Assembly (NCBI GenBank): GCA_031266095.1
Contig: JAISBR010000202.1
Location: forward strand, 1 to 13,738
DNA: 13,738 nucleotides
Reading direction: 5' to 3'
Origin: Treponema sp.
GTDB taxonomy: Bacteria > Spirochaetota > Spirochaetia > Treponematales > Breznakiellaceae
Shown: positions 7,204 to 13,198 of the stretch, piece by piece
How positions within the stretch are numbered: the first letter of the stretch is position 1
How the letters are laid out: each line of letters starts with the position of its first letter
Made by a program: the position numbers and the translations under genes
The notes under the pieces: model-generated
Seen by the model: only the letters and a program-made list of their open reading frames with translations
Database searches by the model: none
What the model was told of the DNA's origin: nothing

Positions 7204-7965
7204 TTATATTTCCAGCATCTGATAGACTTTAAGGGCGTATTCCCCGAATTTGGGGGACGTGCGAATGTCGAGCGTCCGCGGGCGGGGAAGATCAATATCC
7301 AGGGCCTCGATCATTCGGGAGGGCCTGGCGGAAAGGACAACTACTCTGTCGGAAAGAAAGACCGCTTCGTTGATCTCGTGGGTGATGAAGATTACCGTCT
7401 TTTTTGATTCCGCCCAGATCCGCAGGAGTTCCAGATTCATTTTTTCGCGGGTAATGGCATCAAGGGCGCCGAAGGGTTCGTCCATAAGGATCACCTTGGG
7501 ATTGTGTATCAGCGCCCGGGCCAGGGAAACCCTCTGCTGCATGCCGCCCGAAAGCTCGTTGGGGTAACTCTTTTCAAAACCTTCAAGGCCGGTGAGGGAG
7601 AGAAGTTCCCTGGCTTTGGACACATATTTCTTTTTGTCCAGCTTGAGTATCTCAATGGGGAGAAGCACGTTGTCCAGAACCCTGCGCCAGTTAAGGAGCA
7701 GGGCCTTTTGAAACACAAAGCCCACCTCCCTGCTGGGGTCAAAACTTTCCCGGTCTACGATTATCTCCCCCTCGCTCTGTTTGGTAAGCCCCGCGATTAT
7801 TTTCAGCAGAGTGGTCTTACCGCAGCCCGAGGGGCCGACAATCGAAACAAATTCTTCGGGGTACACATCAAAGGTGACGCTGCCCAGGGCTTCAAGAACG
7901 CCGTCCCGGGTGGTGAAAATCTTTTTTAGATTTTGTATTGATAATAAGGGCTTCCGGTCTTCCAC
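7204..7965 (-). CDS. ABC transporter ATPase of the SsuB/TauB (nitrate/sulfonate/thiamine-precursor) family
   Basis: This 253-residue cytoplasmic ATPase powers the importer formed with the two permeases and the NMT1-like binding protein upstream. Seen: Walker A GPSGCGKT (44-51), Q-loop FVFQ (Gln86) followed by the LLNWRRVLDNV segment typical of the SsuB/TauB/ThiZ group, signature LSGGMQQR (138-145), Walker B VILMDE (158-163), D-loop GALD, and switch His196 in FITHE. Length is normal and there is no extra regulatory domain. The start is GTG, with GGAAGG about 7 nt upstream and the stop of the binding-protein gene 20 bp away. As the last gene of the cluster it is followed by the 274-bp spacer. 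The subfamily is certain, the substrate is not. Confidence 0.92.
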   Translation of the reverse strand: MEDRKPLLSIQNLKKIFTTRDGVLEALGSVTFDVYPEEFVSIVGPSGCGKTTLLKIIAGLTKQSEGEIIVDRESFDPSREVGFVFQKALLLNWRRVLDNVLLPIEILKLDKKKYVSKARELLSLTGLEGFEKSYPNELSGGMQQRVSLARALIHNPKVILMDEPFGALDAITREKMNLELLRIWAESKKTVIFITHEINEAVFLSDRVVVLSARPSRMIEALDIDLPRPRTLDIRTSPKFGEYALKVYQMLEI

Positions 7966-7985
7966 AGCGTCACCTTCCTTCGGGC

Positions 7986-9014
7986 CTAGAAATTGTACTT
8001 ATACATAGGGCTGGGGAGCAGGCTGGCGTCGTAGGCGTCCTCGGCCGGGAACGACAGCTTCTGCTGGTACTCGTTTACCGTGTCATAGGTAAGCTTCATG
8101 CGGACGGGATCAATGTAGCCGATACCCTGGTTCTTGTAGCGGTCGGTCTTAAAAAGCTCGGTCATGTAGGCAAAGCTGGCTTTGTATTCGTCGATATTGA
8201 TGGGGTGGTACTTGGCCAGGGTTTCGATAGCTTCATCCTGATGCTCCAGGGCGTACTGCCAGGCCCGGTAATTCACCTTGAGGATCTTCCTGAGCAGTTC
8301 GGGGTTGTTCTTAATGGTGTCGTCGCTGGCGATGTACGAATGGGCGTACACGTCGTAACCGTAGTCGTTCCACAGGAAATAGCCGACTTTGTCCTTGCCC
8401 AGGGCCCTCTCATAGAAGGGCAGAGTATAGAACAGCTCGAAGGTAACGTCGCAGTTGCGGGAAGCCAGGGACGGAACCTTGGCGGCCGCGTCGATGTTGA
8501 TCCATCTGACGCTGTCAACGGGGATGTCGACCAGTTTGCAGAACGCCGGCCACATAACCTTGTGCCCGTCGGTGGCGGGAAGGGCCGCAGTCTTGCCGAT
8601 CAGGTCTTTCGGAGTTTGGATACCTGAGTCTTTCCAGAACCAGGCGCAGTTGCCGATCTTGTCGAACACCACGCCGATGATCTTTACATTGGCGCCGTCG
8701 TTCCGCATAACAATGGGGTTGGCCGCATCGGCAATAGCCAGGTCAGCCTTTCCGGTGTCCACCATCTGAACCGAATAGCCCGAGCCTTTGCCCACGATGA
8801 TGTTCACGTCAAGGCCTTCTTCCTTATACCAGCCTTTTTCGGTGGCGATATAATAGGGAGAATGATCGGCGGAGATCGTGTAGTTCAAAAGGAATTCAAC
8901 CTTCTGCGGAGCCGCTTGTCCGCCGCCGCCCGGTGCGGATTCGCTTTTACCTCCGGCGGCCGCGATGGCGCAGACCGCCAGAACCAGGCACAGTACAATT
9001 AATGCTTTTCTCAT
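7986..9014 (-). CDS. NMT1/THI5-like ABC substrate-binding protein
   Basis: This 342-residue exported protein delivers the ligand to the adjacent importer. Seen: signal peptide MRKALIVLCLVLAVCAIAAA, likely cut after AAA, then a GGKSESAPGGGGQ linker. The mature fold begins KVEFLLNYTISADHSPYYIATEKGWYKEEGLDVNIIVGKGS, the classic opening of TauA/SsuA/ThiY proteins. It continues with DTGKADLAIADAANPIV, DLIGKTAALPATDG and LASRNCDVTFELFYTLPFYE. Late helices include NNPELLRKILKVNYRAWQYALEHQDEAIETLAKYHP, common to NMT1 proteins. Unlike the sugar-binding protein it has no standard lipobox before the linker (LAVC at 12-15 is off-consensus), so it may be free in the periplasm. Start 9014 is chosen because AGGAGGA ends 6 nt before this ATG; an ATG at 9053 would overlap the permease gene and precede the signal peptide with 13 extra residues. 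Thiamine-precursor uptake is a rival to a catabolic role. Confidence 0.88.
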   Translation of the reverse strand: MRKALIVLCLVLAVCAIAAAGGKSESAPGGGGQAAPQKVEFLLNYTISADHSPYYIATEKGWYKEEGLDVNIIVGKGSGYSVQMVDTGKADLAIADAANPIVMRNDGANVKIIGVVFDKIGNCAWFWKDSGIQTPKDLIGKTAALPATDGHKVMWPAFCKLVDIPVDSVRWINIDAAAKVPSLASRNCDVTFELFYTLPFYERALGKDKVGYFLWNDYGYDVYAHSYIASDDTIKNNPELLRKILKVNYRAWQYALEHQDEAIETLAKYHPINIDEYKASFAYMTELFKTDRYKNQGIGYIDPVRMKLTYDTVNEYQQKLSFPAEDAYDASLLPSPMYKYNF

Positions 9015-9020
9015 AATAAG

Positions 9021-9027
9021 TCCTCCT
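9021..9027 (-). promoter_or_regulatory. Ribosome binding site fixing the NMT1-like protein start
   Basis: AGGAGGA on the minus strand is followed after 6 nt by the ATG at 9014. It rules out the in-frame ATG at 9053, which lies upstream of this site. Confidence 0.8.
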
Positions 9028-9049
9028 GATAAGTTCCCTGAAATATATT

Positions 9050-9874
9050 TCATACCCGTTCCTTGGTGAACACCCAGGGCATGAGCAGCCGCTCAAGGAC
9101 GGTTATGATTAAAAACAAAACGCCGCCTGACACCGAAATGATAATCAGCGACGCGAATACCGGGGGCAGATCCATGATATACTTGGAGTTGATGATCACA
9201 TACCCGAGCCCCTTATCGGAACCGACAAATTCCCCGACTATCGCGCCGATAATGCTCATGGTAGCACAGATTTTCAGCGCCGAAAAAATGTAGGGCAGCG
9301 AATTGGGTATGCGTATCTTCACAAAAATCTGTAATTTGGATGCGTGCAGATAGCGTATAAGATCCAGTAAATCCTCTTCGATGGAATCAAGGCCGGTGAT
9401 GGTGTTGATGACCACCGGGAAGAAGCCCACCAGGAACGCTACGAACATGTTCGTCGTTATGCCATAGCCCATCCAGATAACGATGAGCGGCGCGATGGCG
9501 ATAACCGGCAGGCTGTTGATAAAGATGAATACGGGCATAAGAATATTTTTCGCGTACCTTGACCAGACAATCAGGATTGAAAGGGCGATACCCGATACGC
9601 TGGTAATGAGAAACGCCAAAATAAATTCCGTAAGGGTTATCCGGATATTCAACGCCCAGTGGTAATTGGCGTCCGCCTGCTTAAAGAACAGGTGGGCCAG
9701 CGAATTGGACGGCGTAGGAAGCGTTACTTCGGGCACATGGAAAAGGCGGACAAGAACTTCCCAGACCAAAAAGAAACCGAGGATGACCAGCACTGAACGG
9801 TAATTATCCTCAATAAGATAAAGGACCCGGCGGCCCAAAGACAGTTTACGCGATTCCGATTCCCGTATACTCAT
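9050..9874 (-). CDS. ABC transporter permease, SsuC/TauC type (second of a tandem pair)
   Basis: This 274-residue inner-membrane permease belongs to the BPD_transp_1 family. Seen: about six hydrophobic segments, beginning with SVLVILGFFLVWEVLVRLF and ending with ASLIIISVSGGVLFLIITVLERLL. The segment SLPVIAIAPLIVIWMGYGI is the SsuC/TauC hallmark. The ATPase-contacting EAA-type loop is at DSIEEDLLDLIRYLHASKLQIF followed by VKIRIPNSLPYIFSALK. The ATG overlaps the stop of the preceding permease gene by 4 bp (ATGA), and a GGAAGG-like site precedes it. Its stop is 35 bp before the binding-protein ATG. It probably pairs with the neighbouring permease as a heterodimer, since most members of this class use one permease gene as a homodimer. 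The loop is almost identical to its neighbour's. Confidence 0.92.
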   Translation of the reverse strand: MSIRESESRKLSLGRRVLYLIEDNYRSVLVILGFFLVWEVLVRLFHVPEVTLPTPSNSLAHLFFKQADANYHWALNIRITLTEFILAFLITSVSGIALSILIVWSRYAKNILMPVFIFINSLPVIAIAPLIVIWMGYGITTNMFVAFLVGFFPVVINTITGLDSIEEDLLDLIRYLHASKLQIFVKIRIPNSLPYIFSALKICATMSIIGAIVGEFVGSDKGLGYVIINSKYIMDLPPVFASLIIISVSGGVLFLIITVLERLLMPWVFTKERV

Positions 9875-10644
9875 ACGCCCGCCTTCCTGTGATTCCAGGG
9901 CATACAGATTTTTTCGATAAGCTCAATGGCCGTAAACAAAAAGAACCCCATCAGCGAAAGAAGGATAAGGCACGCGAATATGGTGGGGAGGTCAACAAAA
10001 GCCTGGGCGTCGCAGATAAGATAGCCTAAGCCTTTTTCCGACGCGATAAACTCTCCCACGATGGAACCTACCACGCAGAAGGTGGTGCTAATCTTGATGC
10101 CGGCGAAAATGTAAGGCAGGGAATTGGGTATGCGTATCTTGATGAAAATTTGCAGCTTCGACGCGTGGAGGTACTTTACGAGATTCAGGAGATCGTCGTC
10201 CACGGCGTTGAGGCCCGTGACGGCGTTGATCACCAGGGGGAAGAAGGCCGACAGAATGGCGATGAGGATATTCGGCAAAAGGCCGTAACCGAACCACAGG
10301 AGGAAGAGGGGCGCCATGGCGATTTTCGGCAAGGAGTTGAACATGGTGATAATCGGCATGAGGAGCTGGGACAACATCTTTGACCAGGTGATGAGGATAG
10401 CCAGGGCGATGCCGACGACTACCGTCGCCAGGAGGCTGCCGCCCACTTCGGTGAGGGTTGCGCCGATGTGTCTGAACCACTGGTTTTTCTCCAGCATGCC
10501 GGGCCCGAAAATCGTACTCAGCACTTTGAAGGGGCCGGGCAGTATATACACCTTTAATTTGAAGATCGTTACCGCCGCCTGCCAGAGGGCGGTAAAAACC
10601 GCGATGTATAATACTTTGGGAAGGAGTTTTTTAAGCCAGTTCAT
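9871..10644 (-). CDS. ABC transporter permease, SsuC/TauC type (first of a tandem pair)
   Basis: This 257-residue inner-membrane permease is homologous to the gene that follows it. Seen: membrane segments starting with VLYIAVFTALWQAAVTIF, the hallmark SLPKIAMAPLFLLWFGYGL, the coupling loop VDDDLLNLVKYLHASKLQIF followed by IKIRIPNSLPYIFAGIK, and a last segment FACLILLSLMGFFLFTAIEL. The start at 10644 is preferred: its ATG overlaps the enolase-family stop by 4 bp (ATGA), and GGGAGG (10655-10660) lies 10 nt upstream. The in-frame ATG at 10662 sits against that same GGGAGG, so translation from there would have no ribosome site. The two genes are similar over the whole length but clearly diverged outside the loop, consistent with an old duplication and two distinct halves of the channel. 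Confidence 0.92.
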   Translation of the reverse strand: MNWLKKLLPKVLYIAVFTALWQAAVTIFKLKVYILPGPFKVLSTIFGPGMLEKNQWFRHIGATLTEVGGSLLATVVVGIALAILITWSKMLSQLLMPIITMFNSLPKIAMAPLFLLWFGYGLLPNILIAILSAFFPLVINAVTGLNAVDDDLLNLVKYLHASKLQIFIKIRIPNSLPYIFAGIKISTTFCVVGSIVGEFIASEKGLGYLICDAQAFVDLPTIFACLILLSLMGFFLFTAIELIEKICMPWNHRKAGV

Positions 10645-12083
10645 ACGGCGGCTTCCTCCCATTTTTTATTCCCCCCGTTCTGTTCGGCGGCCCTGAATAT
10701 TTCCTCCGCCCGGTAGCCAAAACCTTCGCTGCCCAGGGAATCAAGCCGCAGCTTGCCCCCCGTCCGGGTATACAGCCCCGGATGTATCCGCGCCTCGTCC
10801 CGCGAGGCTTCCGGGTAAAACTGCATGCCGTTTGACTCTACCCCCATGATGGTTCCCGCGTGGGCACCGAGTCCGACGTGGGGAATCTGGGCGAACATGG
10901 GATTGGTCAGATCTTGCACCATAAGGGTAAAGGAATATTCCCTTGCCCAGCAGAGCGAAAGGATCGCCCCGGTGACGGTCTTGCAGGTTTTAAGGGCAAC
11001 GCCGGTCCAGCCCAGTTCCCGGCCCATTCTGACAAAGCTCCAGTCGTGGGCGCTCTCGTCCATAAAGAGGGGCTTGCGGGCACTCACCGAGCGGACGTCG
11101 ATAGGATACGATTCAATGTCGTAGGGAAAGGGCTGCTCCACATAGAGGATAAGCTTATAGATCGCGGGATTTTCGGCCATGAGCCGGTCGAGAATTTCAC
11201 AGACGTAACGGGGATCTTTCACGGTGCAGTTAAAGTCTGCGCTGAGCCATTCCACGCCCGTTTCAAGGGCTATGTTTCCGACCCTGACAAGACGCCCAAA
11301 GTCCCATTCGGGATCAACGCCGGTAAGTTTTATCTTGAGGCATTTGAGACCGTCCCTTTTGATCCAGTCTCGAAGCTTTACCGGATAGCCGTCGTCGGGT
11401 TCTTCGCCGGTAAGATCCTCGTCGCTTATCACGTCCTTTGCCCCCACAAGGTGCCAGGCCACGATGTCCTTTTTACAGGCGCCGTTCAGCGTCAGGTAAT
11501 CGGCGGGATATTTGCCCTTAAAGATTTTTTCAAAATCCTTTCCGTAATACCAGGAAAGGTCATGGTTCATAAACTCCGGGCTGTAGATATCCCAACTGCC
11601 GATCCGGTGGTACATGCCGTAGGCGTCGTGAAGGGCAATGTCAAAAAGCGAATTACAGACCAGCGCCGCAAGCCAGGGCATTTCATTCTCCGCGCCGCAG
11701 TCCCGGTTAAAATCCTTCCAGAGTTCCTGTAACTCGCGGTCGATGAACCGCCTGCCTATTTCCAGAGGATGCCCCTGGTAGGCGCAATGATTCCAGGCCG
11801 CCGAGAGCCTGACGCAAAAACCCTTAAGCCGCCCAAGGCGGTATTCGTGGGAAAGGCCACCGGGCCAGACCCAGGCCACGGAAAGCGGCGTTTCCCCCCA
11901 GCCGGAATCTTCCCGGTGTGCCGTCCCTTCCGTGGTGGCGTCTTCCGCGCCGGCAATGGTAATTTTCGTCCTGGCGCATACTACCGATGTAGTCACTTCG
12001 GGGCCGAATTTCAGGGGAACCCTGTTTGTAATAGGACAGAAGAAAAGCCGGCAGCCGATGATCCTGATATCTTTAGAGGACAT
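10641..12083 (-). CDS. Long enolase-superfamily (mandelate racemase/muconate lactonizing-like) enzyme of unknown substrate
   Basis: This 480-residue cytoplasmic enzyme belongs to the superfamily that abstracts a proton next to a carboxylate using Mg2+. Seen: an N-terminal capping domain with NRVPLKFGPEVTTSVVCARTKITI (20-43) and GWGETPLS (61-68). In the barrel are LKIKLTG (249-255) with Lys250 and Lys252, SADFN (281-285) with metal ligand Asp283, YVEQP (314-318) with Glu316, MDES (341-344), and ALKTCK (363-368) with Lys365. All expected catalytic and metal residues are present, arranged like the MLE subgroup. It is about 80-100 residues longer than usual members, with extra sequence between cap and barrel (about 165-240). 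Dehydratase, epimerase, racemase or lactonizing activity on a carboxylate is possible. The ATG at 12083 has no ribosome site and sits at the predicted transcription start. It is coupled to the permease genes. Confidence 0.82.
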   Translation of the reverse strand: MSSKDIRIIGCRLFFCPITNRVPLKFGPEVTTSVVCARTKITIAGAEDATTEGTAHREDSGWGETPLSVAWVWPGGLSHEYRLGRLKGFCVRLSAAWNHCAYQGHPLEIGRRFIDRELQELWKDFNRDCGAENEMPWLAALVCNSLFDIALHDAYGMYHRIGSWDIYSPEFMNHDLSWYYGKDFEKIFKGKYPADYLTLNGACKKDIVAWHLVGAKDVISDEDLTGEEPDDGYPVKLRDWIKRDGLKCLKIKLTGVDPEWDFGRLVRVGNIALETGVEWLSADFNCTVKDPRYVCEILDRLMAENPAIYKLILYVEQPFPYDIESYPIDVRSVSARKPLFMDESAHDWSFVRMGRELGWTGVALKTCKTVTGAILSLCWAREYSFTLMVQDLTNPMFAQIPHVGLGAHAGTIMGVESNGMQFYPEASRDEARIHPGLYTRTGGKLRLDSLGSEGFGYRAEEIFRAAEQNGGNKKWEEAAV

Positions 12084-12089
12084 AAAAAA

Positions 12090-12117
12090 ATGATACCACG
12101 CTTTGATATTTTGTCAA
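12090..12117 (-). promoter_or_regulatory. Sigma70-type promoter predicted to give a leaderless mRNA
   Basis: On the minus strand a perfect -35 TTGACA (12112-12117) and a -10 TATCAT (12090-12095) are 16 bp apart. The -10 is followed by exactly six T's and then the ATG at 12083. Standard spacing puts the first transcribed base on the A of that ATG. It would drive the enolase-family gene and the whole importer independently of the upstream UroD-like gene. Confidence 0.75.
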
Positions 12118-12134
12118 GTAAATTTACAAAATAT
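12106..12134. promoter_or_regulatory. Operator-like inverted repeat overlapping the -35 box
   Basis: ATATTTTGT (12106-12114) and ACAAAATAT (12126-12134) are perfect 9-bp arms with 11 bp between them, so equivalent points lie 20 bp, or two helical turns, apart. A separate perfect 10-bp palindrome GTAAATTTAC (12118-12127) lies within. The left arm covers half of the -35 hexamer. It fits a repressor site; a weak A/T-rich terminator for the upstream gene is the alternative. Confidence 0.45.
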
Positions 12135-12154
12135 TCGGCAGTACCGCACGCGAT

Positions 12155-13186
12155 TCATTCGTAGACCCCGTATTCCCCCGCGGCCCCGACCATTGCCCTG
12201 ATATTGGCTTCCGGCGTATCCGGCGCCATCGTACAGCCCGCCCCCAGTACCAGCCCAAGGCCTTCCCTGCCGGAAAGCGCCTCCGCACAGAGCTCCCTGA
12301 TCCGGCCGGGGTGCGCATTGAGAAGCTCCGAAGGGGCAATGTTGCCCAGCATGGTCAGCCGGCGTCCAAGGGTTTCCCGGGCGGTCTTCATGTCCACCGG
12401 GCTGTCCACATCGACCGAATCCACGCCGGTTTCCGCAATGTCCGCGAGAATAGGCGCAAGCTGGCCGCAGATATGAAAACCGTGACGCCGCAGCCCCCGG
12501 CGGTTGAATTCATCGATGATCCGTTTATGGCGTTTTTTCGCAAACTCCCGGTAAAAAGCCGGCCCTATACTGCTGGAAGAACATACCGCCTCGCCCATCA
12601 TAAGGCCGTCCGCGCCGGCTTTATACATTTCCCCGCCGTATAAAACGGTCAGGTCCGTCGTAAAATCCAGCACCTTCTCCAAAAATTCCGGTTCCTCGAT
12701 CATGAGGACCATCATTTCGGAAACGCCCAACAATTGGGACGCGGTGTTAAGGGGGCCCTGGACCGATGAAATAATAAACGCCTCCGGCCGCGTTCTCCTG
12801 ACCAGTTCCGTGGTTTTGATCATAACCGGCATACGTCCGCTGGAACGGGGATCGGGCATTTTCAGCTTGTCGAAATCCCCGGGGCCCTTGATGAGCGGTT
12901 CCGTTATCGAAACCGGCCCGTCTTCCGGGGAATGGGCCGGGGCTCCCATCGCCTCGGCTTCCACCGTTACGTCACACGTCACCCGGATACCGTCATAGCC
13001 AAACCGTTCATAGGCCGCGCAGAGGGCCCGGGAAAATTTTTCCGGGTCCCGAAGCATCCCGCCGATTTTTACACCGATACACCGGGAGCTTCCCAGGGAA
13101 TTGTTCAAAAAAACCGGAACCCGGTCGGGCCTTTCAAAATCGAAGGCCGCTTCCATCCTTTCCCGGGGCGTACAGGACTTTGTCAT
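12155..13186 (-). CDS. UroD/MtaA-superfamily protein, probable zinc-dependent methyltransferase-like enzyme
   Basis: This 343-residue cytoplasmic TIM-barrel protein belongs to the uroporphyrinogen decarboxylase superfamily. Seen: the opening RERMEAAFDFERPDRVPVF, typical of the MtaA/CmuA branch, then GFHICGQLAPI (236-246) with His238 and Cys240, GNIAPSELL (281-289), and LGAGCTMAPDTPEANIRAM (314-332) with Cys318. The His-x-Cys...Cys set matches the zinc ligands of methylcobamide:coenzyme M methyltransferases and their relatives. True haem-pathway UroD lacks it. The enzyme is therefore more likely to handle methyl groups, perhaps with a corrinoid protein encoded elsewhere, than to make haem. Length is normal. 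AAAGGAAAAGACC precedes the ATG, and the upstream isomerase stop is 12 bp away, so the two are co-transcribed. Many such proteins near sugar and acid enzymes remain uncharacterised, so substrate and reaction are open. Confidence 0.8.
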   Translation of the reverse strand: MTKSCTPRERMEAAFDFERPDRVPVFLNNSLGSSRCIGVKIGGMLRDPEKFSRALCAAYERFGYDGIRVTCDVTVEAEAMGAPAHSPEDGPVSITEPLIKGPGDFDKLKMPDPRSSGRMPVMIKTTELVRRTRPEAFIISSVQGPLNTASQLLGVSEMMVLMIEEPEFLEKVLDFTTDLTVLYGGEMYKAGADGLMMGEAVCSSSSIGPAFYREFAKKRHKRIIDEFNRRGLRRHGFHICGQLAPILADIAETGVDSVDVDSPVDMKTARETLGRRLTMLGNIAPSELLNAHPGRIRELCAEALSGREGLGLVLGAGCTMAPDTPEANIRAMVGAAGEYGVYE

Positions 13187-13198
13187 GGTCTTTTCCTT

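Noticed and set aside
7938..8627. 229-codon plus-strand open frame rich in Val and Gly
   Set aside because: It is antisense to the NMT1-like binding protein and has no ribosome site or family motif.
7986..9014. Firm call of ThiY or TauA for the NMT1-like protein
   Set aside because: The fold opening fits the whole NMT1 superfamily; no ligand-specific motif is visible and the neighbouring enzymes do not fit thiamine or taurine use clearly.
10860..11732. 290-codon plus-strand open frame
   Set aside because: It is fully antisense to the enolase-superfamily gene, which has intact catalytic motifs; the antisense product has no recognisable fold.
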